From an uncultured Prevotella sp. (GTDB taxonomy: Bacteria; Bacteroidota; Bacteroidia; Bacteroidales; Bacteroidaceae), in the NCBI GenBank assembly GCA_902477645.1, contig CABSIA010000009.1, forward strand, positions 1 to 40,364: 40,364 bases of DNA, written 5' to 3'. Under the pieces are notes generated by a model. It saw only the letters and a program-made list of their open reading frames with translations. It did no database searches and was not told the origin of the DNA. Below, piece after piece: positions 22,645-30,192 of the stretch; positions within the stretch are counted from its first letter, which is position 1; every line of letters starts with the position of its first letter. Made by a program: the position numbers and the translations under genes.

Positions 22645-25600
22645 ATGTCTGGTTATTTGAACAACATTCGAATGGCGCTATTGTTCCTTTTTCTGCTTTT
22701 CACATCGGGAACAATCACAGCGCAAACCATCAAAGGTTCAGTAAAAGACAATACCGGCGAACCCATTATCGGTGCCACTGTTATGGAACAGGGCATGTCT
22801 GGCAATGGTACTGTAACCGATATTGACGGTAACTTCACAATTAAGCTGAAGGGAAAAAGCAGCAAGTTGAGCGTATCGTACGTTGGTATGAAACCTCAGG
22901 TAGTTAACATCGGCAGCAAAACATCTGTCAGCATCACACTCGAAGACGATGCCACAAACCTTAACGACGTTGTTGTAATCGGTTATGGTACTGTAAAGAA
23001 GAAAGACCTTACCGGTTCGGTTGCCACTGTAAGCAACAAGGCTTTGACAGAGGTTCCTGTAGCATCTGCTACAGAGGCTCTTACCGGCAAGATGGCTGGT
23101 GTGCAGGTAACAACCACCGAGGGCTCACCAGATGCGGAGGTAAAAATCCGCGTACGTGGCGGAGGCTCAATCACCCAGAGCAACGAACCTCTTTATATCG
23201 TTGACGGTTTCCCTGTTGAGACTATCAGCGACATCCCGGCAACCGACATTGAGGACATCACCGTACTGAAGGACGCTTCCTCGACAGCCATCTACGGTAG
23301 CCGTGGTGCCAACGGTGTAATTCTCGTCACCACCAAGAGCGGTAAGAGCGGCAAGGTGAACGTAAGCTACAACGCCTACTACAGCTGGAAGAAGATTGCA
23401 AGCACATTCGATGTGCTGAACACCTACGACTACGCTAAATGGCAGTACGAGCTGGCTCTGCTGAAGAATGAGAACGACCTCAGCTCTTATACTCAGTATT
23501 TCGGCGAATACCAGGATATGGATCTCTATAAGAATATAGGTGGCAACGACTGGCAGGACATTGTTTACGGCCGCACAGGGCATACATTCAACCACAATGT
23601 GAATATCACCGGCGGTACCGATCAGATAAAGTATGCTTTCAGCTATGCCCACATGAACGACAAGGCCATACAGATTGGTTCTTCGTACAAGCGTGACAAC
23701 TTCAGCCTGAAACTTAATACCAAGCCAACAAAGCGTACTACACTCGACTTCCAAGTACGCTATTCTGACACAGACGTAAATGGTGGCGGTGCACAGGATG
23801 CCACAGGTGCCTACGATACCGACCGTCGTCTGAAGTATTCGGTGATTTACACTCCAATACCTCTTGCTAACCTCGACTCTTCTGCTGGTGCCGATGACGA
23901 TGACCTCGGAAACCTCTACAACCCAGTCGAGGCACAGCGCGACAACGACAAGCGTCGTGAGAAGAAGACTCTCAACATGGCAGGTTCTTTCGGCTGGGAA
24001 GTCATCGACGACCTCCGCCTGAAAACAGAATTCGGCTATGACGACTTCAAACAATACGATAAGAAGTTCTTCGGTCTGACATCATATCCGGTAAGAAACT
24101 ATTCTGATTATCCTGATATGCCAAGTATCACCTTTGATGATACAAACCGTCATCGCTTCCGCAACACAAACACTATCAGCTACGATTTCAAGAAGCTTCT
24201 CAAAACTGACAAGCACAGTTTGAACTGGATGGTAGGTCATGAGTATGTCATCACAAAGAAAAGGACTCACTCTGACGAGATTCACGGCTTCCCGACAGAC
24301 TTCGACTCAAGCACTGCTTGGAAGTTAGCTGGTCAGGGCAAACCTGTTAAAGTGAATGATTTCTATAGTGCAGACGATAAGCTGTTGTCTTTCTTCACTC
24401 GCGCTAACTATAACTTTATGGACAAGTACTTGCTTAGCGTTACTTTCCGTGCCGATGCATCGTCTAAGTTCAACAAGGACAACCGCTGGGGCTACTTCCC
24501 ATCAGCTGCCGTTGCATGGCGTATCTCTTCAGAGCCATTTATGAAGGGAACGAAGAAGTGGCTTGATGACTTGAAACTCCGTTTCTCTTATGGTACTGCT
24601 GGTAACAATAATATACCTACAGGTCAGTTGAGTCAGGAGTATATGGCTCTTACTGGTCCTGCAACACAGTGGGTGAATGGTTTCGATACTTTCTGGGCTC
24701 CTTCCAAGAACATGGCTAATCCAGACTTGAAGTGGGAAACAACCATCACACGCAATGTCGGTGTCGACTTTACCTTCTTCGGTGGCATACTGAGCGGTAA
24801 TGTCGAGGCTTATCTCAACACTACCAAGGACCTGCTCATTGCATTCCCTGTAGGCGGAACAGGCTACGACTCACAATACCGCAACATGGGCGAGACCGAG
24901 AACAAGGGTATTGAGGCAACACTTACATGGCATGCCGTAAACAAGAAAGAATGGGGCATTGACGTTAATGCAAACATTGGTTTCAACAAGAACAAAATCA
25001 AGGATCTCGGAGCAATGGAAGACTTCGGATGGAACAGCCGCTGGGCATCTACCGAGATTGGACAGGACTACTGGCTTGCTGTAGGTCAGCCTGTAGGACA
25101 AATCCGTGGTTATCAGTGTGCAGGCCGCTACGAGGTTAGCGACTTCGAGAGATACGACAACGTTACAAAGAAGTGGATTCTTAAAGAAGGTGTTGCCGAT
25201 GCAACTCCTGTAATTGGCACCGTTCGTCCAGGTTCGCTGAAACTTGTTGACCAGCCTGGCGAAGACGGAACACGCAACGGCACCATAGGTGAGGAGGACA
25301 ACGTCATTATCGGTGATGTTAATCCTGACTTCACAGGCGGTTTCGGCATCAATGCACGCGCTTACGGCTTCGACCTCTCTGCACAGTTCAACTTCAGCGT
25401 AGGCAACGAGATCTACAATGCCAACAAGATTGAGTTCACATCTACCGGCAAGTATCAGTACCGCAACATGATTACCGACATGGCTGACGGCAAGCGTTGG
25501 ACAAACCTCAACGAGGACGGTACACTATGTAACGACCCTGCAAGACTTGCAGAGATGAACAAAAATACCACAATGTGGTCACCATACATGAGCAAGATGG

Positions 25601-25872
25601 TGCTTACAGACTGGGCTATCGAGAATGCGTCGTTCCTGCGCCTTAACACTCTCTCACTTGGCTACACTCTGCCAGCCAACATTACAAAGAAAGCGGGCAT
25701 CAACAGCCTCCGCTTCTACGTAACTGCTTACAACGTATTTACAATTACCAATTACAGCGGAGTAGACCCAGAGTCTGACTGTATCCGCAACACAGCCCTT
25801 ACCCCATGTGTTGACTACTCTGGTTATCCACGCAGCCGCTCATTCGTAGTGGGCTTGAATTTGAACTTCTAA
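22645..25872 (+). CDS. SusC-family TonB-dependent outer-membrane transporter (pectin locus)
   Basis: The 1075-residue protein has a signal sequence (~10-27, ending TITAQ). A carboxypeptidase-regulatory-like domain follows (TIKGSVKDNTGEPIIGATVMEQG ... YVGMKPQ, ~28-105), then a TonB-box-like DVVVIGYGTVKKKDLTGSV. The plug carries RVRGGGSITQSNEPLYIVDGFPV and IEDITVLKDASSTAIYGSRGANGVILVTTK. The C-terminal barrel of ~850 residues ends SFVVGLNLNF. There is no STN domain. It should import oligosaccharides together with the SusD lipoprotein encoded 21 bp downstream. Co-location with GH28, GH105 and PL1 enzymes points to pectin fragments. Confidence 0.95.
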   Translation: MSGYLNNIRMALLFLFLLFTSGTITAQTIKGSVKDNTGEPIIGATVMEQGMSGNGTVTDIDGNFTIKLKGKSSKLSVSYVGMKPQVVNIGSKTSVSITLEDDATNLNDVVVIGYGTVKKKDLTGSVATVSNKALTEVPVASATEALTGKMAGVQVTTTEGSPDAEVKIRVRGGGSITQSNEPLYIVDGFPVETISDIPATDIEDITVLKDASSTAIYGSRGANGVILVTTKSGKSGKVNVSYNAYYSWKKIASTFDVLNTYDYAKWQYELALLKNENDLSSYTQYFGEYQDMDLYKNIGGNDWQDIVYGRTGHTFNHNVNITGGTDQIKYAFSYAHMNDKAIQIGSSYKRDNFSLKLNTKPTKRTTLDFQVRYSDTDVNGGGAQDATGAYDTDRRLKYSVIYTPIPLANLDSSAGADDDDLGNLYNPVEAQRDNDKRREKKTLNMAGSFGWEVIDDLRLKTEFGYDDFKQYDKKFFGLTSYPVRNYSDYPDMPSITFDDTNRHRFRNTNTISYDFKKLLKTDKHSLNWMVGHEYVITKKRTHSDEIHGFPTDFDSSTAWKLAGQGKPVKVNDFYSADDKLLSFFTRANYNFMDKYLLSVTFRADASSKFNKDNRWGYFPSAAVAWRISSEPFMKGTKKWLDDLKLRFSYGTAGNNNIPTGQLSQEYMALTGPATQWVNGFDTFWAPSKNMANPDLKWETTITRNVGVDFTFFGGILSGNVEAYLNTTKDLLIAFPVGGTGYDSQYRNMGETENKGIEATLTWHAVNKKEWGIDVNANIGFNKNKIKDLGAMEDFGWNSRWASTEIGQDYWLAVGQPVGQIRGYQCAGRYEVSDFERYDNVTKKWILKEGVADATPVIGTVRPGSLKLVDQPGEDGTRNGTIGEEDNVIIGDVNPDFTGGFGINARAYGFDLSAQFNFSVGNEIYNANKIEFTSTGKYQYRNMITDMADGKRWTNLNEDGTLCNDPARLAEMNKNTTMWSPYMSKMVLTDWAIENASFLRLNTLSLGYTLPANITKKAGINSLRFYVTAYNVFTITNYSGVDPESDCIRNTALTPCVDYSGYPRSRSFVVGLNLNF

Positions 25873-25893
25873 ATAATATAAACAACGCATATT

Positions 25894-27714
25894 ATGAACA
25901 AATATATAAAATCATCGGTTATGGCAATGTCGCTTGCCGCTGTGGTAAGCTCATGCGACATGGATGCGCCAACGATTTCAACCTTGGACGAGTCATCAGT
26001 CTTCTCGACATATTCTCTTGCCGAAGCCGAGGTGATGTCAATACATATCTCATTCGGCGAGACAAACTCCTACCGCGGACGCTTCCTGCCTTTTTATGGC
26101 TTGAACACAGACCTCGAAACCGGTAGCGGAACGTATCCCTCACTCAAGGACCAGTCAAGCGACAAGCAAAGTCTCTGGAACTATTCCACCTTGCCTGCCA
26201 ACGGACAGATGAATACCGACAATAACGCATACGCCAAATTCTATGAGGGCATCGAGCGTGCCAATCTCGCCATAGAGGGCATCCGCAAGCACGGAAACAT
26301 AGAGCAGAACAAGGATATGGCGCATCTTTTAGGCGAGGCTCTCACACTGCGTGCCGTCGTATATAATGATCTCGTGAAGGCATGGGGTGACGTGCCCGCA
26401 CGCTTCGAGCCAAACAACTCCGGTAATATGTACAAAGCACGTGCCAACAAGGATGAGATTTACAAGCAGCTCCTTGCTGATCTGAAAGAGGCTGAGGATT
26501 ACTGCTATTGGCCAAAGGAAAATGCTATCACAAAATCGACCGAGCGTGTGAGCAAGGCATTTGTGAAGGGACTCCGCGCGCGTATAGCACTCTATGCCTG
26601 CGGTTATGCACTGCGTGGCGACGGCTTCCGCCGTTCCAATGACCCTGAGCTGTCTCAGGACAAGATGATGCAGATTGTAAAGGATGAGTGTCTTGACATT
26701 ATCAACCAGGGATGCAACAACTTGGGAGAGTTTAAGGCTAATTTCGTGAAACTGTGTGAGGACAACGTGAATGCCGGCGATGAGTCACTGTGGGAGATAC
26801 CGTTCTCTGACGGCCGTGGACGCGTGCTCTATACATGGGGTGTAAAACACAACGCCAGTGACCAATACACCAAGCAGGCACAGGGCGGTGTGAACGGACC
26901 TCTACCCTATTTATATTATGACTATGACGTGGATGACGTGCGCCGCGACATCACATGTGTGCCTTACGACTGGAGCAAAGATCTCGTAGAGGGCAAGTCA
27001 CACCAGCAGTTGCGCGCCATCAACAAGTGGTGCTTCGGCAAGCTGCGCTATGAGTGGATGAAGCGTATAGTCACATCCACCAATGACGACGGTATCAACT
27101 GGCAGTATATGCGCCTTGCCGACGTGTATCTTATGGCAGCTGAGGCAATCAACTATCTCGACGGTCCTACAGCCGCATGGCCATATATGAAGCCTGTACT
27201 CGACCGTGCACTTCCTGCCGCAAAAGTGTCTGCTCTTCAGGCAAAATACACAGCAAGCAAGGATGCGTTCCTGAAAGGTATTGTAGAGCAACGCGCATTT
27301 GAGTTTGCAGGTGAGGCTTTGCGCAAGGCAGACCTTGTACGCTGGGGAATCATCGACGAGAAGATGGCAGAGGCTAAACAGAAGCTCACAGACCTTGCCA
27401 ACCGTCAGGGCGCATACGCAGACCTGCCTGTGAAGATTTACTGGAAGCTGGTCGAAGACGGTGAGACAATCCAGATTTACGGATTGAACCATGGCGATAC
27501 CGACGACCAAGGCTCTAACCTGAAAGAAGAGGGATATGCAGCCAAGGACTGGTTCGTATCAAGCAAGGATGGTGTCAACATCATCACCGACGACTATATC
27601 AACGGTCTTTATGTAAAACAGCCAAGCCTTAACTACCTATGGCCTATATGGCAAACATTCGTTGACAAGAGCAACAACATGCTCAACAACGACGGCAATC
27701 TCGGACAGTTGTAA
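25894..27714 (+). CDS. SusD/RagB-family surface glycan-binding lipoprotein (pectin locus)
   Basis: The 606-residue protein has a lipoprotein signal ending VSSC (Cys21) followed by an acidic Asp. The TPR-like helices of SusD are visible (YEGIERANLAIEGIRKHG, LLGEALTLRAVVYNDLVKAWGDVP). The C-terminal part carries the family signature LKGIVEQRAFEFAGEALRKADLVRWG and ends LNYLWPIWQTFVDKSNN. SusD proteins form a lid on SusC and capture glycan at the surface. It overlaps nothing and lies in the SusC operon. Confidence 0.95.
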   Translation: MNKYIKSSVMAMSLAAVVSSCDMDAPTISTLDESSVFSTYSLAEAEVMSIHISFGETNSYRGRFLPFYGLNTDLETGSGTYPSLKDQSSDKQSLWNYSTLPANGQMNTDNNAYAKFYEGIERANLAIEGIRKHGNIEQNKDMAHLLGEALTLRAVVYNDLVKAWGDVPARFEPNNSGNMYKARANKDEIYKQLLADLKEAEDYCYWPKENAITKSTERVSKAFVKGLRARIALYACGYALRGDGFRRSNDPELSQDKMMQIVKDECLDIINQGCNNLGEFKANFVKLCEDNVNAGDESLWEIPFSDGRGRVLYTWGVKHNASDQYTKQAQGGVNGPLPYLYYDYDVDDVRRDITCVPYDWSKDLVEGKSHQQLRAINKWCFGKLRYEWMKRIVTSTNDDGINWQYMRLADVYLMAAEAINYLDGPTAAWPYMKPVLDRALPAAKVSALQAKYTASKDAFLKGIVEQRAFEFAGEALRKADLVRWGIIDEKMAEAKQKLTDLANRQGAYADLPVKIYWKLVEDGETIQIYGLNHGDTDDQGSNLKEEGYAAKDWFVSSKDGVNIITDDYINGLYVKQPSLNYLWPIWQTFVDKSNNMLNNDGNLGQL

Positions 27715-27740
27715 TATAAAACAAAAGAAACGTGAATAAT

Positions 27741-29315
27741 ATGAAGAAAATAGCATTATATACAATGATGTTTGGGCTGGGCTCGCTCGCCCTGACATCC
27801 TGCGGCGACGCGATGGACGAATTGACAGGCATTGTGCTTGACCGCGACTTCGCCCCTATCGGTCTTGAGGCCAAGAGTGCCACTGAGAACAGTATCACCC
27901 TGGAGTGGACGAAGTCACATGATAACGTGACATATACCGTTGAGCTGTTTGCTGATGACAGTCTGGCATTTGAGGGAACTGCAAGCAACACGTTTACAGA
28001 CATAGAGGCTGTGAAACTTAAGATTACAGGGCTTGTATACGACACAAAATACTCTGCACGTGTGATGACTGTCAACAACAATGACGAAAACCGCAATTCT
28101 AAATGGAGTACGGTGTTCTTCAGAACATCGGCACAGCAGATATTCAACACTCCATCAGAAAGCGACATTGCCGACCGCAGTGTTATTATGACATGGCCAG
28201 AGGGCGAGGCTGCGACATCTGTAAGAGTTTATGTTGACGGCGTAATGGTGAAGGAACAAGCTGTAACGGCAGCAGATGTTGCAGCAGGAAAGGTTGTCGT
28301 TGACGGACTCACTCCTGAGACAACCTATACAATACGCCTTTACAACGGCGAGAAACAGCGTGGCTCAAAGACCATAACAACCATTGCCGACCTTAACGGC
28401 GCAACACTCGTCCATGCCGGTGATGACTTGCGCTCTATGATTGAGACGGCTGAGGCCGGACAGGTATTCGCACTCTATGGCGGCACTCATTTCATTGCTG
28501 ATGCTGATGAAGAGGGCAAGGCCGGGTCTGCCAAGGTAAGCAAGAACATCGTGATAAAGGGCATCTATCCCACAAATGTTCCTGTTGTGAAAGGACGCTT
28601 TGAGATTCTTGACGGCGCTTCTCTTGAGCTCAACCAGATAGTGCTTGACGGTGCAGACAACTCTACCACCGACCAGGCATTCAACTTCAAGACCGCAGAT
28701 GTCACATATCCGTTGCTTAGCATACAGAACTGCGAGGTATGCAACTTCGGAAAGGGAGTATATTATCTCAATGTTGCCTCAACAGTGAATAAGCTTGAGT
28801 TCCGCAACACACTTATCCACGGCATCATCTGTGACGGCGGCGACATGTTTGACTGCCGCAAGGGACGTATCGACGAACTTAGCTTCATCGGCTGTACAAT
28901 GTATAACAGCTGTGCCAGCCGTGATTTCATCCGTATGGACGATGCGTCTTCCGCTCTTGGCGGCACACCTGTGATAACAGTCGACAAATGTACTATAGAC
29001 GGCTGCGCCAATGGCGGCAAGCGACTGCTCTATGTCCGTTACGTTGGCAATGTCATCAACTGGACAAACAATTTGGTAACCAATACCGGTGCCGTATGGA
29101 GCAACCAGTCGAAGACCGCTGTTCCGACATTCCAGAACAACGTATACTTCAACTGCTCTAAGCTGAACAAGGCAGATGTTGAGGGTAAGACGAACATGTT
29201 TGCCGACGAGTCAGGCAAGGAACTCGACCCGCAATACAAGGATGCCGCAAATGGCGACTTCACTGTTGGAAATGAGGATGTGAGCAAACTGGGCGTTGGT
29301 GACCCAAGATGGTAA
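27741..29315 (+). CDS. Surface lipoprotein with FN3 and right-handed beta-helix domains (DUF4957/DUF5123 type)
   Basis: The start at 27741 gives a lipoprotein signal MKKIALYTMMFGLGSLALTSCGD with Cys21 and nearby acidic residues, fitting surface export. An upstream GTG would add three residues. Two fibronectin type III-like domains follow (~38-135, APIGLEAKSATENSITLEWTKSH; ~140-220). A beta-helix-like region comes next (~225-520, LELNQIVLDGADN ... FRNTLIHGII ... DFIRMDDASS ... FQNNVYFNCSKLN). This architecture is common as the gene after SusC/SusD in pectin loci. It may bind or process pectin chains; catalytic residues were not identified. The length is 524 residues. Confidence 0.82.
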   Translation: MKKIALYTMMFGLGSLALTSCGDAMDELTGIVLDRDFAPIGLEAKSATENSITLEWTKSHDNVTYTVELFADDSLAFEGTASNTFTDIEAVKLKITGLVYDTKYSARVMTVNNNDENRNSKWSTVFFRTSAQQIFNTPSESDIADRSVIMTWPEGEAATSVRVYVDGVMVKEQAVTAADVAAGKVVVDGLTPETTYTIRLYNGEKQRGSKTITTIADLNGATLVHAGDDLRSMIETAEAGQVFALYGGTHFIADADEEGKAGSAKVSKNIVIKGIYPTNVPVVKGRFEILDGASLELNQIVLDGADNSTTDQAFNFKTADVTYPLLSIQNCEVCNFGKGVYYLNVASTVNKLEFRNTLIHGIICDGGDMFDCRKGRIDELSFIGCTMYNSCASRDFIRMDDASSALGGTPVITVDKCTIDGCANGGKRLLYVRYVGNVINWTNNLVTNTGAVWSNQSKTAVPTFQNNVYFNCSKLNKADVEGKTNMFADESGKELDPQYKDAANGDFTVGNEDVSKLGVGDPRW

Positions 29316-29334
29316 ACAAAAACTTACCCACAAT

Positions 29335-29371
29335 ATAAAGGCTACACTTCCAAGTGTGGCCTTTATTTTTT
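29335..29371 (+). terminator. Terminator closing the pectin operon
   Basis: AAAGGC-t-ACACTT (29337-29349) pairs with AAGTGT-g-GCCTTT (to 29364), followed by a T-rich tract. It separates the SusCD operon from greA. Confidence 0.85.
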
Positions 29372-29424
29372 CGCCATACTCAAAATATAACATGCGAAAC
29401 TATGGCGGAAAGCCTGTAAATGTG

Positions 29425-29432
29425 TATCTTTG
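29425..29432 (+). promoter_or_regulatory. -7 box of the greA promoter
   Basis: TATCTTTG fits the Bacteroidota -7 element; TATG twenty bases upstream is a poor -33 match. The start near 29439 gives a ~16-nt leader before the chosen greA ATG at 29455. Confidence 0.45.
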
Positions 29433-29454
29433 CACCAATAAAGGGAAAACGATA

Positions 29455-29919
29455 ATGGAATATATGTCACAAGAAGGCTACGACAAGCTCGTAGCCGAAC
29501 TGCATCAGCTGGAAAACGTTGAGCTGCCAAGAGTGAGAGACGCTATAGCAGAGGCACGCGACAAGGGAGACCTCAGTGAGAACTTCGAATACCATGCGGC
29601 AAAGCGTGAGCAGGGAAGGCTGCTCGGACGCATACGCTACAAGCAAAGAGTATTGGAATTTGCGAGAGTTGTAGACAAGAGCAGGCTGCATAGTGACAGT
29701 GTTGGCTTGTTGAGCAAAGTAACAATCACAAACATGGGCAACGGCAAACAAATGACCTACACACTGACAAGCCCTTCAGAGTCAAATCTCAGAGAGGGCA
29801 AGTTGTCGATAAAGTCGCCTATCGCACAGGCTCTGCTCAATAAGAAACCCGGCGACACTGTTGAGGTACAAGTACCGGCAGGCAGGCTCACGCTGAGAAT
29901 TGACAACATAGAATTGTAA
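29455..29919 (+). CDS. greA: Transcription elongation factor GreA
   Basis: GreA rescues backtracked RNA polymerase by stimulating transcript cleavage. ATG 29455 gives a 154-residue protein, the usual length (MEYMSQEGYDKLVAELHQLE). Upstream in-frame ATGs would run back through a terminator. The N-terminal coiled coil carries the acidic tip region (ARDKGDLSENFEYHAAKREQGRL). The C-terminal FKBP-like domain reads SIKSPIAQALLNKKPGDTVEV. It is unrelated to the pectin genes it follows. Confidence 0.95.
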   Translation: MEYMSQEGYDKLVAELHQLENVELPRVRDAIAEARDKGDLSENFEYHAAKREQGRLLGRIRYKQRVLEFARVVDKSRLHSDSVGLLSKVTITNMGNGKQMTYTLTSPSESNLREGKLSIKSPIAQALLNKKPGDTVEVQVPAGRLTLRIDNIEL

Positions 29920-29930
29920 GTAAATTTTCA

Positions 29931-30083
29931 AACGCATCCTTATGAATGCGCTCATGCTACCTCTTGCGTTGCCAAACGCTTATATATGCGTTCTGAATAA
30001 GATTATTAATCTTAAGGCAGTAAGATTAATAATCTTAAGGCGATAAGATTAATAATCTTATCGCCAACGCAGCCGCATGCGTT
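29931..30083. repeat. Array of ~7 palindromic units with 22-23 bp phasing
   Basis: Palindromes start at 29931 (AACGCAT...ATGCG), 29975 (AACGC-8 nt-GCGTT), 29999, 30022 and 30045 (each AAGATT-3 nt-AATCTT) and 30066 (AACGC-8 nt-GCGTT). A weak unit lies near 29953. The spacing is 21-24 bp throughout and exactly 23 bp for the three AAGATT units, which are joined by the 8-bp linkers AAGGCAGT and AAGGCGAT. The third AAGATT unit extends to GGCGATAAGATT-aat-AATCTTATCGCC, a 12-bp stem (30039-30065). The array lies between convergent greA and the MG2 protein gene. Confidence 0.7.
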
Positions 30084-30192
30084 TTTAAACGGATACCAAT
30101 GACTCTGGCTGCACATACGGAAGAATGCCGCAAAAATGTCAAGAATAATTCCCCTGTATATGTTTTCGTATGCAAGTTCTATGGAGAAACTG

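Noticed and set aside
23167..24054. A 295-codon minus-strand frame inside SusC
   Set aside because: Opposite a clear SusC plug and barrel; long antisense frames are a by-product of its codon use.
29296..29454. Longer GreA starting upstream at 29296
   Set aside because: It would run through the terminator and the -7 box; the 154-residue form from 29455 matches the normal GreA start and length.
29999..30059. Three identical-looking repeats at 23-bp spacing as a CRISPR array
   Set aside because: Repeats are only 15 bp and fully palindromic, the spacers are 8 bp and nearly identical, and there are no cas genes nearby.
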